From Clostridium sp. UBA4108 (GTDB taxonomy: Bacteria; Bacillota; Clostridia; Clostridiales; Clostridiaceae), in contig DFXM01000025.1 of assembly GCA_002381695.1 (NCBI GenBank), positions 142,712 to 186,884 of the forward strand: a DNA stretch of 44,173 nucleotides. Direction: 5' to 3'. Shown one piece after another: positions 1 through 7,712 of this stretch. The notes under the pieces are model-generated. The model ran no database searches and was not told where the DNA came from. It saw only the letters and a list, made by a program, of their open reading frames with translations. Position numbers and translations under genes: made by a program. Numbering within the stretch: the stretch's first letter is position 1; each line of letters opens with the position of its first letter.

Positions 1-75
1 CTGCAAATGGTTTGCTTCGCAATAATATATAGTTCTAAAATCAACAAGCATTTAAAACAAAGCTAAAAATATAAA

Positions 76-110
76 AAGGCTGCAACGAAATATAATTTCA
101 TTACAACCTT
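76..110 (-). terminator. Rho-independent terminator
   Basis: An imperfect 16-bp stem (AAGGCTGCAACGAAAT paired with its near complement) is followed on the minus strand by a T-rich tract. It overlaps the end of the truncated 46-residue frame at 109-249 and would end that transcript. Confidence 0.7.
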
Positions 111-249
111 AATACAACATTAATATAAGATTTTTAAAGTGCTTCCAAAATATTTTATATAAAGTCTCTGAAGGTGGAACACCTTGTGGAAATTTATTTA
201 TTCTTTCTTCTAGGCTTTTAAAAGCACTTTTTCTAATCATAGGATACAA
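109..249 (-). pseudogene. N-terminal remnant of a 4Fe-4S protein family
   Basis: A 46-residue frame starts at a TTG, with AGGAG seven bases upstream. It begins MYPMIRKSAFKSLEERINKF, continues PQGVPPSETLYKI, and then ends in an unrelated tail (FWKHFKNLILMLY). The first 33 residues resemble from memory the N-terminus of clostridial 4Fe-4S dicluster proteins (the segment with the FPxGxPxxET pattern). No cysteine remains, so any iron-sulfur function is lost. The switch to an unrelated tail running into the terminator points to a deletion. The family assignment is from memory; that the frame is too short for the family is an inference from that. It could instead be a short independent peptide. Confidence 0.45.
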
Positions 250-276
250 TTAAAATCTCCTCTCTTTTGTCTAAAT

Positions 277-438
277 CTATTTGGTTTTCTTCTCATCTAT
301 ATAAATATCCAGTGCTTTTATGCCCCTATGAGCAAGTTTTACAAATAAAATAAATCCATAAATACTGATACCTAATAATATAAGAATAATAATTAAATTT
401 AAAAGTGATAAGAATATAACTCCAATATTCATATTCAT
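277..438 (-). CDS. Small single-span membrane protein (53 aa)
   Basis: The start ATG at 438 is preceded by AAGGAGATGATTACATT, a strong ribosome-binding site with good spacing. The 53-residue product has one hydrophobic helix (about residues 5-34, IGVIFLSLLNLIIILILLG region) and a short basic/amphipathic tail with LAHRGIKALDIYIDEKK. It looks like an inner-membrane peptide with a cytoplasmic C-terminus. The extended -10 promoter at 541-549 lies about 100 bp upstream. It is followed 27 bp later by the truncated 4Fe-4S frame and probably shares its transcript. I do not recognise a named family. Confidence 0.6.
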   Translation of the reverse strand: MNMNIGVIFLSLLNLIIILILLGISIYGFILFVKLAHRGIKALDIYIDEKKTK

Positions 439-540
439 AATGTAATCATCTCCTTCAAAAAATTTGAATTGATTTTACAATTCGAAGAAATTATTAATTC
501 TCTCCTAGCCCTCATTTACAAAATGAAGCTTACGAGTTAA

Positions 541-549
541 ATTATACCA
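541..549 (-). promoter_or_regulatory. Extended -10 promoter element (TGGTATAAT)
   Basis: The minus strand reads TGGTATAAT, an extended -10 (TGn plus TATAAT). The same nonamer or a one-base variant occurs upstream of several other genes in the window (9236, 12149, 19488, 27970, 32219, 34561). It would drive the small membrane gene at 277-438. Confidence 0.5.
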
Positions 550-633
550 TCAATTTCATAATTATAACAATTGAATTCATCCATAGTTAATTCTTAAATT
601 TGAACAGATTAGAACTTAAAAGAAAGACTAAAA

Positions 634-667
634 AAAGATTTAAGTAAAATCTCTTACTTAAATCTTT
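634..667 (-). terminator. Terminator after the DUF4367 gene
   Basis: A perfect 14-bp stem (AAAGATTTAAGTAA / TTACTTAAATCTTT, 6-nt loop) lies ten bases past the stop codon of the gene at 677. On the minus strand it is followed by TTTTTTAG, giving a typical intrinsic terminator. Confidence 0.8.
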
Positions 668-676
668 AATTATAAT

Positions 677-1243
677 TTAATAACTATGAACTGGAGTTAC
701 ACTTTTTATCATTTCTATAATTTGATTTTTTTCAATTCCAGCCTGTGAAGTTATTGAAAAACTCTGATTAGCCTGAGTCCATTCTGCCACATAAACTAAG
801 TTATTATTGCCTTTAATCGTTATCTCATTATCTCCAACCTTGATTTTTTCAGTTACAGGATATTTATTATAATCTCCGCTAAGAGATTCTTTACCCTGTG
901 CAGTTCTGTATACCATCTCATATTTGCCATTAGTATAGCTTATAGAAACGATCTTATCGCCGATAGTGGTTAAGCTATCTTGTTTATAACCTTTAGGAAT
1001 CACTGTGGGAACCATAAAATCATATCCAACGACATCCCTTACCTCTTTCAGGGTATCGTATTTCTTTATTGGATTGGGGATATGCGCCTCTGAAATAACT
1101 TCCTTAGAATTTAGAATTTCTCTACCTGGCATTTTAGCTCTTACAGATAATCCCATTATCCCACAGAACACTATTACTCCAAGGAGCTTAAAGCACTTTA
1201 ACATACAGTTTAAGTGTTTATCACTAATTTTTATTTTAGTCAT
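677..1243 (-). CDS. DUF4367-like membrane-anchored protein
   Basis: This 188-residue protein has a cytoplasmic basic start, one hydrophobic segment (about residues 14-34, MLKCFKLLGVIVFCGIMGL), then an extracytoplasmic domain. The domain contains YDFMVPTVIPKGY followed by alternating strands and ends in a SITSQAGIEKNQIIEMIKS segment. The pattern of a 'PxxxPxGY' strand, a conserved W/Y core and a C-terminal helix is that of DUF4367/DUF4367-like domains found in clostridial anti-sigma-like and sporulation lipoproteins. The function of such domains is not established. AAAGGAATGATTAAAT precedes the ATG. It is a single-gene unit with its own terminator. The fold family is moderately sure, the role unknown. 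Confidence 0.75.
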   Translation of the reverse strand: MTKIKISDKHLNCMLKCFKLLGVIVFCGIMGLSVRAKMPGREILNSKEVISEAHIPNPIKKYDTLKEVRDVVGYDFMVPTVIPKGYKQDSLTTIGDKIVSISYTNGKYEMVYRTAQGKESLSGDYNKYPVTEKIKVGDNEITIKGNNNLVYVAEWTQANQSFSITSQAGIEKNQIIEMIKSVTPVHSY

Positions 1244-1333
1244 ATTTAATCATTCCTTTCTTCATATCTATAGTTTTCACTTATTATTTTCATTTTTAGG
1301 CCTAATTATTATTGGCTTATCATCTATGATAAA

Positions 1334-1361
1334 AATAAAAAGGCATTGCTGCCTTTTTATT
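1334..1361 (-). terminator. Terminator after the WapI-like gene
   Basis: A perfect 12-bp stem (AATAAAAAGGCA / TGCCTTTTTATT) with a 4-nt loop lies about 50 bp past the stop of the gene at 1409. Both strands have T-rich flanks, so it may work in both directions. Confidence 0.8.
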
Positions 1362-1408
1362 TGTCTTATTCATTTGCAATATTGTGAATTTTGTCCTTGA
1401 AAGATCCT

Positions 1409-1888
1409 CTATTCTATGATGCATTTTGTCTGAGGTTCTCTTTTGGGATATTTGCTAGCTTGCATTGTTAATTCTTCAATACAAGTATTAAAATCATTGT
1501 AGTTACAATTGATTATTAAACTAGTATATCCTCTTCTATCTTCATCCCATAAGGATTTATGTTTACATTCTAATATCACCATAATCCTGATGTATTTTTC
1601 TCCATAGGATTTTAATTCAAAAGAAATTGTAGGTTCTATAAAATCTATTCCTTTTAATACATCCTCTTTATTATATATACTTTTTAACCAATGAATAAGT
1701 TCTATCATTTCCCAGGTTAATAGTGCTGGTTCTATTATACTATATGTTTTTCCTTCTCTTACTGCATCAAACTTTATGTTAAGCCAATTTGCATCATATA
1801 TCTCATCCATTATATTAGGAAATTGATAATCTATTATTTTCATGGAAAGTTCATTTCCATTCATACCTATTAGATTCATTTGATTCAC
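1409..1888 (-). CDS. WapI-family-like protein (possible immunity-type protein)
   Basis: This is a 159-residue soluble acidic protein. It has an early NANWL-type strand (DANWLNIKFDA), an IIEPALLTWEMIELIHWL segment, then FIEPTISFEL and a strand-rich C-terminal half. The combination of 'NWL', 'EPALLTWE' and 'FIEPxLSF' resembles the WapI family of small Firmicute proteins, some of which act as contact-dependent toxin immunity proteins. That function is only inferred here because no WapA-like toxin is in the window. The start is either a GTG at 1888 or the ATG at 1879. Both sit near an AAGGGATTTAAAGAG stretch and cannot be separated. It stands alone, with a terminator downstream. Confidence 0.6.
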   Translation of the reverse strand: MNQMNLIGMNGNELSMKIIDYQFPNIMDEIYDANWLNIKFDAVREGKTYSIIEPALLTWEMIELIHWLKSIYNKEDVLKGIDFIEPTISFELKSYGEKYIRIMVILECKHKSLWDEDRRGYTSLIINCNYNDFNTCIEELTMQASKYPKREPQTKCIIE

Positions 1889-1927
1889 TCTTTAAATCCC
1901 TTCACTTAAATATTTCATCTTTTTCCT

Positions 1928-3235
1928 TCAAGCTATTATTACACTTTTTTTTCTAATATGTAATATAAGCTCTATGAGTAAAATACCAAATATATTTAGT
2001 ATAAGTATTGGGGTATTCTTAAAGGAGTTAACAAATATACTCCAAATCAATATGCTGGCTATGTTAGTATATATAATTATTCCTCCTATGGAAGTGAAAT
2101 ATTTTCTACTTTTTATTAGCCTTAAAGATAAATATGCAAGTGCAGCAAATAATGCCACATATATCATAAATCCTACTATTCCTAGATCCTGAAAAGATTC
2201 TGGAATAAAGGTCATAGCATTTAATCCTACTTCTGATTCTAAATGTGGTACATAGCGCCCCTTACTCATTAACCAACCTTTAAATATATCTCCTTTTCCA
2301 AGAAGGTTAGCAAACAATTTTACAAATGGATAGAATAAATTTCCCATAAGTGTAAATCCTAAAATTAACTGATGAGCCAAGGCATAGGCAACATTTTCTA
2401 GGGTGCTTGTAAGATATACATATATCCAGAGAAGTCCTGAAGGTATCCACATTGGCATTCCATAATGCTCCCACAGAGTTCTTTTATATACTTCCTCTAA
2501 TACGAATTTCATTCTCATATTTCCTATGTATCCAAAAAACCATATAAAAGCTAATATTGTTATAATAAATCCTCCATATATAAAATACTTCTGCTTTTTA
2601 GTCAATCGTTCTTCTATATTTACAAAATTAAACACTTCATATATGCCTATGGTTATAAATAAAAATGCTATAGGTCCTCTATTTAGAGTTAAATATAAAA
2701 TTCCTATACTCCCTAAAAGTACTAGCAAATCTGACCATTTTCTATAGTTTCTAAATAGTATGTATTTTATTTCTCCACAGAGAACTAACATGTAGATAAT
2801 ATATCCTGCATAATGATCTAGTCCTTGCTTGTCTATTTTATTCTCCTCTAATATGGCAAAGCCATGTTTTTTCACATTAAAAATGAACACCACCGCAGCA
2901 ATTATAAAAATTATATTTGATGCTAATGCATATAGCTTATAAGAATCCTTATTATTAAAGTCTTTAAATAAAAGATACACATCCTCCTTCTCTAAGAAAG
3001 CAAATTTAGTCATGATTAAAAAGCTTCCCCAAATAACCATAACTATTATATTTATTTGAATAGTTGGATTATACAAAGTGCTCAGCTGAAAATCATAGAG
3101 CATCAAGGCTACTATCCAAAGTATAAACATTATCTTCACTTGATCTACTAATATTACTACACCTTTTTCCTTTATAAATTTTCTTATAATAACTATAAAA
3201 ATTAATAATTGTAATAGTGCTAATAATTGATACAC
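1928..3235 (-). CDS. Polytopic membrane protein, oligosaccharide repeat-unit polymerase type
   Basis: The 435-residue product has roughly 11-12 hydrophobic helices. A long extracytoplasmic region (about residues 225-330) lies between helices, and a conserved arginine in LTLNRGPIAFLFI sits just after a helix. This layout, with RGP following a helix in the first half, is that of O-antigen/oligosaccharide repeat-unit polymerases (Wzy-like, EpsG-like), which join lipid-linked oligosaccharides outside the membrane. Start is GTG at 3235 with AGGGGGAAGAGAT upstream. No glycosyltransferase, flippase or chain-length gene lies next to it, so it is an orphan and its substrate cannot be inferred. Another multi-span protein of unknown function is possible. 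Confidence 0.6.
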   Translation of the reverse strand: MYQLLALLQLLIFIVIIRKFIKEKGVVILVDQVKIMFILWIVALMLYDFQLSTLYNPTIQINIIVMVIWGSFLIMTKFAFLEKEDVYLLFKDFNNKDSYKLYALASNIIFIIAAVVFIFNVKKHGFAILEENKIDKQGLDHYAGYIIYMLVLCGEIKYILFRNYRKWSDLLVLLGSIGILYLTLNRGPIAFLFITIGIYEVFNFVNIEERLTKKQKYFIYGGFIITILAFIWFFGYIGNMRMKFVLEEVYKRTLWEHYGMPMWIPSGLLWIYVYLTSTLENVAYALAHQLILGFTLMGNLFYPFVKLFANLLGKGDIFKGWLMSKGRYVPHLESEVGLNAMTFIPESFQDLGIVGFMIYVALFAALAYLSLRLIKSRKYFTSIGGIIIYTNIASILIWSIFVNSFKNTPILILNIFGILLIELILHIRKKSVIIA

Positions 3236-3404
3236 ATCTCTTCCCCCTTTCTATGACTTAAAATGAAATTATTTTATTATGTTATATATGTATATATTAC
3301 CATATATTCCTTTTAAATGTATGATCTGAATTTTTGCTATAATAAAAAGGTAGCTAATGTTATCAAGAGTAAAATTTAAAAAATCTTAAAAAAACTTAGG
3401 TTTT

Positions 3405-3428
3405 ACATACTATATATGTGTAGTATGT
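3405..3428. promoter_or_regulatory. Operator-like inverted repeat
   Basis: ACATACTA and TAGTATGT form a perfect 8-bp dyad separated by 8 bp, 7 bp before the terminator at 3435. It lies about 170 bp upstream of the polymerase-like gene in a 370-bp gene-free stretch (3236-3605). A regulator site is possible, and so is an extra hairpin on a short transcript. The rest of the stretch shows nothing else recognisable. Confidence 0.35.
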
Positions 3429-3434
3429 AATATT

Positions 3435-3470
3435 AATAAAGTCCAGCAAAAATTTTGCTGGACTTTATTT
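3435..3470. terminator. Strong, probably bidirectional terminator
   Basis: AATAAAGTCCAGCAAAA pairs with TTTTGCTGGACTTTATT around a 1-2 nt loop. T-rich flanks on both strands allow it to act in both directions. It separates the TIGR04076 gene from the polymerase-like gene. Confidence 0.85.
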
Positions 3471-3605
3471 CATAATATATTAAATCTACTCACTAAATTT
3501 ATAATATGTAAAAATTATTCTTCTAATAGTGAATATAAACTCAACTACAAACTGAAATTTATATATTTCGACTTATCTTCAAACTGAGCACAATAAAAAT
3601 CAAAA

Positions 3606-3953
3606 CTAATCAAAAAACTTCCCCTTATAAAAATTCTCATTGTCAAGTTTCTTTGCCGTTAGCCTGAACATGACGCAACCGTCTGGGCATACAATGTCCT
3701 TGCTATATTTGCCATTGCCGCCAATGTTCTCTAAATCTCCGCCACTTCTGACCGACTCCATGATTGGAAACATAATCATCATAACCTTGGAACAGATACC
3801 CTGTCCATCCGCATTTATGGGACAGCCATAGGTGCAGGTATACTTATCCCCGACTTCCTCGCCGTTTCGGCAGTACCGCTCTGTATGGTCACTGCGAAGA
3901 AACCCAGTTACCTCAATTTCAAATTCGTACTCCTCATCATACCATTTTTTCAT
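3606..3953 (-). CDS. TIGR04076 family protein
   Basis: A small soluble protein of 115 residues. It carries the features of TIGR04076: an N-terminal ligand-binding-like strand (YEFEIEVTGF), a cysteine-bearing centre (CTYGCPINADGQGICSKVMMIMFPIME) and the C-terminal CPDGCVMFRLTAKK block. Function of the family is unknown; the cysteines suggest metal or redox chemistry, which is inference. TGGAGGTTAATC precedes the ATG. Its codon use is visibly more GC-rich (GCC, CCG, CTG, CGG) than its neighbours, hinting at recent transfer. It is a single-gene unit. Confidence 0.8.
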   Translation of the reverse strand: MKKWYDEEYEFEIEVTGFLRSDHTERYCRNGEEVGDKYTCTYGCPINADGQGICSKVMMIMFPIMESVRSGGDLENIGGNGKYSKDIVCPDGCVMFRLTAKKLDNENFYKGKFFD

Positions 3954-3992
3954 GATTAACCTCCAAATTCTAATTTATGAAGCACAATTTAA

Positions 3993-4473
3993 TCAATATT
4001 GTCCTAATAGTCCTTTCTTTTTTGCTATTTTACTACATTGATTAAAAATTAATAATCCTATAGTAAAATATATAGCAGAATTTCCAATTATAATTCCAAA
4101 GTCACCCAGTGAAAAATCTATAAGGGTTTCTCCACCTAGAGTTATATCGTATATTTTTTCCACCTAAGCCTCTTATACCTGCAAAATATCGTAGATTTTC
4201 TTTTGGAGTTAATCTCCAATAAAGATTTCTAGTACCTTCAAATACGGCGGTTATTTTATCTAAGGATTTACTGTTATCCTTACCATCTAATTTTATTTCA
4301 CCTTGATCTGGAATTAATAAATTACATATACTTTTAATAGTAGTAGTCTTTCCTGATCCATTAGGGCCAAGTATTGCACATATACTTCCTTTTTCTACTG
4401 AAAATGAAATATTATCCACAGCCGTAAGCTTTCCATATTTTTTCACTAAATTATTGACTTCTATAGCTTTCAA
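3993..4473 (-). pseudogene. Deletion fusion of an ABC ATPase and its permease
   Basis: The frame starts at a TTG (4473) and encodes the first ~105 residues of an ABC ATPase: strand LVKKYGKLTAVDNISF, Walker A GPNGSGKTTTIKSIC, and the Q-loop region ending LRYFAGIRGLGG. It then leaves the family and stops at 4102, so signature and Walker B are missing. Directly behind it, in another frame to 3993, lies the C-terminus of an ABC-2 type permease (ends SLGDFGIIIGNSAIYFTIGL, then LIFNQCSKIAKKKGLLGQY). One internal deletion with a frame change explains both pieces: the end of the ATPase gene and most of a permease gene are gone. No transport function should remain. Confidence 0.8.
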
Positions 4474-4540
4474 GTTACCAACTTCATATCAATTATTTTA
4501 CACTTTAGAAATTACAAGATGTATAAGTTTATAAGTCAAT

Positions 4541-4577
4541 TATGTATATTATATCATATATGGGTATAATATACATA
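4541..4577. promoter_or_regulatory. Operator-like dyad upstream of the ABC remnant
   Basis: TATGTATATTAT and ATAATATACATA are a perfect 12-bp inverted repeat separated by 13 bp, about 70 bp upstream of the broken ABC gene. GntR/YtrA-type regulators of ABC operons use dyads of this form, so this may be the site of the operon's lost regulator. That link is inference. Confidence 0.45.
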
Positions 4578-4632
4578 TATAGGAACCATAATTTATAATG
4601 TATAAAATTCTATTATGATTAGGACTCAAAAG

Positions 4633-4827
4633 CTAATCTATATAGATTTCTTTTACTTCATTAAGCTCAATTTCATTTAAAATTCCTATATCTTCTAAAA
4701 ACTTTAATCCATCTTTTTCCTGATCTATGTTTGATTCATTAAATTTCTCTAATAACTCTCTTATTGACACTTTTACCGCAAAATAGATTATAAAAAATAA
4801 AAAAAATCCTAGAAGCAATATACCCAT
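4633..4827 (-). CDS. Small membrane-anchored protein (64 aa)
   Basis: ATG is preceded by AAAAGAGGTGAAAT, a good ribosome-binding site. The product has an N-terminal membrane helix (GILLLGFFLFFIIYFAVKV) and a charged helical tail with FLEDIGILNEIELNEVKEIY. It resembles short C-terminally cytoplasmic membrane proteins that sit beside ABC transporters or regulators in clostridia, but I do not recognise a named family. The broken ABC gene begins about 160 bp downstream, so it may be a survivor of that locus. Confidence 0.6.
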   Translation of the reverse strand: MGILLLGFFLFFIIYFAVKVSIRELLEKFNESNIDQEKDGLKFLEDIGILNEIELNEVKEIYID

Positions 4828-4869
4828 ATTTCACCTCTTTTAATTAATCTTGAATTATCGGGCCTAACT

Positions 4870-5589
4870 TTATAGCTTGGCAAGTTCTTCTCGTAGCTCT
4901 TCTAATAATTTTTCTTTTTCTATAGGGTCATTATGGCCTTCTATAGCTGTGTTAAATTCTATTCCTGATAAAATACGAATAACTTCTTCTAGCTTACTTT
5001 TATCATAATGAGCTTCTCCATGATATAAATCCTCACATACACCGTCACCAAGAAATAGTATCTTTTCTTCTGGCAAATAAAAGATGGTAGAATCCTGGCT
5101 ATGAGGGCCACCGATTCTCAATATTGCACAGGTAATTCCCCCTAAATCTAAAGCCATAAAATCATTAAATACTATATCTGCACTAGAAATTTTGATTGTT
5201 TCTCTTTCCTCATATTCCTTCTTAATCATACTACTGCAAAATTCAATCTCCTCACCTGAGCATATACGCTGATCCATAGAGTTATCATCCCATTTCCAAC
5301 TTTTCATCTTACATAGCTGCTCATGAGTGGATGAACTCGCAATTATTATTGCATCCGTGGCTGAGAGTCCAAAAGTATGATCCCAATGCCAGTGAGTAAC
5401 TGCCACAATCTCTGGGTGTGGCAATTGCCTTTTATCTAATTCTTCCATATAAAACTTCACATGTTTGTCCGAATTGCCGCCATCTATCATTAGTGAATAT
5501 TTATCTCCCTTAATATATCCTAAAACAGGTCTATCTGTATCTGGATTATGCTCCAAATAATAGACCCTTTCACTTAGTTTATTAAACAT
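4870..5589 (-). CDS. MBL-fold metallo-hydrolase
   Basis: The 239-residue product has the metallo-beta-lactamase fold signature THWHWDHTFG (H66, H68, D70, H71), a central GGPHSQDSTIFY histidine, a FLGDGVCED aspartate strand and a final EGHNDPIE histidine. Together these supply the two-metal site. Such stand-alone proteins hydrolyse various esters, thioesters or lactones; the substrate is not evident. TGGAGGAGATAAC precedes the ATG. It lies 44 bp downstream of the beta-lactamase-like gene and may share its transcript. A copy of its first ~20 codons lies at 6798-6856 in a scar. No signal peptide, so it acts in the cytoplasm. Confidence 0.88.
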   Translation of the reverse strand: MFNKLSERVYYLEHNPDTDRPVLGYIKGDKYSLMIDGGNSDKHVKFYMEELDKRQLPHPEIVAVTHWHWDHTFGLSATDAIIIASSSTHEQLCKMKSWKWDDNSMDQRICSGEEIEFCSSMIKKEYEERETIKISSADIVFNDFMALDLGGITCAILRIGGPHSQDSTIFYLPEEKILFLGDGVCEDLYHGEAHYDKSKLEEVIRILSGIEFNTAIEGHNDPIEKEKLLEELREELAKL

Positions 5590-5633
5590 GTTATCTCCTC
5601 CATGTAATTACAATTTAAACTATTTGATATTCT

Positions 5634-6671
5634 TTATTCCTGTATACTTTCAAAGATAATTGATTCCACCTTGTCACATTTATGTGGAAAAGACCCACTA
5701 GCAATATTAGTTATCATAATAATTTGTATATCTTCATCTGGAAAAATTTTATTACAGGAAAGAAATCCTGGTATTCCTCCAGTATGCCATATTTTTCTTC
5801 TAATCTTTCCTCCAAGCTCCTCATCATCTAAGATTACTCCATATCCATAGAAACATTCCTCAGTTTTAACATGCTTAGTCATCATTTGATTTAATGAAGA
5901 TTCACTAAGGACCTGACCTTTAATTAATTTATTGTTCCAAATATATAAATCTTCAATAGTTGAATACAATGCTCCTGCAGCATAAGGCACGGTCATATCT
6001 ATAAAATCACAATTTACAAGGTCTTTTTCTTCACCTTCTAAATCATAACCACTAGCTCTTCCTTTTATTATCTTCTTATAATCATCATAACCAGAGTCCT
6101 CCATAAAGAATTTATTGAAAATGTTCTTACACAGATATTCTTCATAGGTCAGTTTTGAAACCTTTTCTATTATATATCCTAATAGTATATATCCAGAATT
6201 TGAGTATGAAAATTTTTCTCCTGGTTTAAAATCATAAGGCAGCTCTTTAAATTCATTAATTAAATCTTCAACACTGTGATGACTTCTCATATTATCTCGA
6301 AAGCCCTCAATTCTAGTAGAATTGAATATTCCTGATGTATGTGTCAATAGGTGGTGAATGGTTACGTTATTTCCCTCTGGATAATCTGGTATGTATTTAT
6401 CCAAAGTGTCATTTAGATTTAATAGCCCTTCTTCACATAACTTAAGTATTATCACTGCTGTAAACTGCTTTGTTACAGAACCAATACGATATTTCATCTT
6501 AGCCTCATTAGGAATGTCTAATTCATAATTTGCTTTACCATAGCCTTTATTTATTAAATTTTCACCTTCAACAGAAACTAATAATACCCCACTAAATTTC
6601 TCATTTCCTTCAAGCTCATTAAAATAATTATCAATGTTCATTTTAATCTTGTCTAATGTTTCTCTTTTCAT
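5634..6671 (-). CDS. Serine hydrolase, beta-lactamase (class C/PBP) family
   Basis: A 345-residue protein with all three motifs of the PF00144 family: SxxK as SVTK (S65, K68) in YRIGSVTKQF, YxN as YSN (Y156) in GEKFSYSNSGY, and the HTGG triad near residue 290. These enzymes form acyl-enzymes on the serine; members include DD-peptidases, esterases and class C beta-lactamases. No signal peptide is visible, which favours a cytoplasmic esterase or peptidase over true antibiotic resistance. AAAGGAGAGAAATAAGAG precedes the ATG. The MBL-fold gene follows 44 bp later. Confidence 0.88.
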   Translation of the reverse strand: MKRETLDKIKMNIDNYFNELEGNEKFSGVLLVSVEGENLINKGYGKANYELDIPNEAKMKYRIGSVTKQFTAVIILKLCEEGLLNLNDTLDKYIPDYPEGNNVTIHHLLTHTSGIFNSTRIEGFRDNMRSHHSVEDLINEFKELPYDFKPGEKFSYSNSGYILLGYIIEKVSKLTYEEYLCKNIFNKFFMEDSGYDDYKKIIKGRASGYDLEGEEKDLVNCDFIDMTVPYAAGALYSTIEDLYIWNNKLIKGQVLSESSLNQMMTKHVKTEECFYGYGVILDDEELGGKIRRKIWHTGGIPGFLSCNKIFPDEDIQIIMITNIASGSFPHKCDKVESIIFESIQE

Positions 6672-6724
6672 CTCTTATTTCTCTCCTTTAATTATCTAGC
6701 TTAATTCCTTATATACCGATTACT

Positions 6725-6856
6725 CTACAATTCTTTATCAATTCTAAATATTGGATATCCCCTAGACCATAGTTTGAAAATCTTTGAAATAAGTAAAACA
6801 GGTCTATCTGGATTATGCTCCAAATAATAGACCCTTTCACTAAGCTTCTTAAACAT
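6725..6856 (-). pseudogene. Chimeric remnant: MBL gene start fused to DUF1835 gene end
   Basis: A 43-codon frame starts with MFKKLSERVYYLEHNPD, nearly the same as the start of the MBL gene at 5589 (MFNKLSERVYYLEHNPD) including its ribosome-binding site. From about 6798 downward the DNA instead matches the last ~70 bases of the DUF1835 gene at 7706, in a shifted frame. Read in that gene's frame it gives FQRFSNYGLGDIQYLELIKN, against FQRFSKYGLGDIQYLELIKK in the intact gene. So a second copy of both genes once stood here and a deletion joined the start of one to the end of the other. The peptide is unlikely to be functional. Confidence 0.8.
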
Positions 6857-6877
6857 ATTATTTTCCCTCCTATGACT

Positions 6878-7561
6878 TTAAATTTTTAAACATTTTCTTT
6901 TTAATTTCAAAGAATCATTTATATGTCCAACTTGATGGCGAGTTATAGGCATCAGTAGTATTCCTGCAATATCTTTTCTACCCCAGAAGTCCAAAAGCCA
7001 TTTTGAATCATCAATGTCAAGAATACCACCTTCATTTAAAATGCGTTGTAATCTTCTAGGTTCTACTTTCTTTTTTAAATCTTCAGGTTTTAGCCTTGCT
7101 ATTATCTCACGGGTTTTTCTTCCAACAGCTATTCTATAATTTCTTAACTCTTTCATATTAAGAGATGAACTTAAGGCAATGATTTCCTTATCACTCATAG
7201 CATTTCCAGTGTCATAAACCCTAATATTCATCTTTTTTATCCAATTATTGATGTTTATTACCTGCTCTTCATCACTAATAAGTATATTTGAGGTTAGGTC
7301 TTCTATTCGTGTTATGTGCCAAAGATTCCAAGCAATGGTCACATCCTTAATAGTTGGCATAGTTCTAAAAACTTTTTCCTCTAATCCGTCCCAAATCTCA
7401 TCTTCAAATGTTCTAATATAGCTATGAGACATTTCAGAGGTGTGTACCATAGAGTGTAATTCTAGTAATAGCATCCTTGACTCTTCAAAATTATCTAAAT
7501 TTCTAATTAAGCTTTTTAATAATGCCTGCTTAGGATTCCATTGTTTAGCTACACTAATCAT
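6878..7561 (-). CDS. DinB-family protein
   Basis: This 227-residue helical protein has the DinB/DUF664 four-helix pattern. The segment ELHSMVHTSEM carries the first histidine, IAWNLWHITRIEDLTSN the second, and ITRHQVGHINDSLKL near the C-terminus the third, together forming the usual metal-binding triad. Members are thiol-S-transferase-like or unknown; the actual reaction is not evident here. GAAAGGATATTACAATA precedes the ATG. It lies between the DUF1835 gene and the fused scar, with the MITE-like element immediately upstream. Confidence 0.8.
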   Translation of the reverse strand: MISVAKQWNPKQALLKSLIRNLDNFEESRMLLLELHSMVHTSEMSHSYIRTFEDEIWDGLEEKVFRTMPTIKDVTIAWNLWHITRIEDLTSNILISDEEQVININNWIKKMNIRVYDTGNAMSDKEIIALSSSLNMKELRNYRIAVGRKTREIIARLKPEDLKKKVEPRRLQRILNEGGILDIDDSKWLLDFWGRKDIAGILLMPITRHQVGHINDSLKLKRKCLKI

Positions 7562-7605
7562 ATTATTGTAATATCCTTTCTAAAGCTTATTTACAAACTT
7601 TTAAT

Positions 7606-7712
7606 TATATAAGTTTCAATAAAGATAATTCATATTACAATTATGCTTTAATGAACTATTGAAGTTAATACCAATTAATTTATAATGCAGAAACTTTATT
7701 ACAACTTATATA
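7606..7712. mobile_element. MITE-like element, copy 1 (107 bp)
   Basis: This element begins TATATAAGTTTCAATAAAG and ends CTTTATTACAACTTATATA, which are 19-bp terminal inverted repeats matching at 17 positions. A second copy in reverse orientation at 27181-27287 is the same length and differs at 3 of 107 positions. It has no coding capacity. Its last bases provide the stop codon of the DUF1835 gene. The related gene end in the scar at 6725 has GTATATAAGG at the equivalent place without the element, which suggests insertion at a TATA target. Confidence 0.8.

Noticed and set aside
1005..1400. Plus-strand reading frame over the DUF4367 gene
   Set aside because: It lies antisense to a well-supported gene, has no ribosome-binding site and no family features. 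The same holds for nearly all plus-strand frames before 43 kb.
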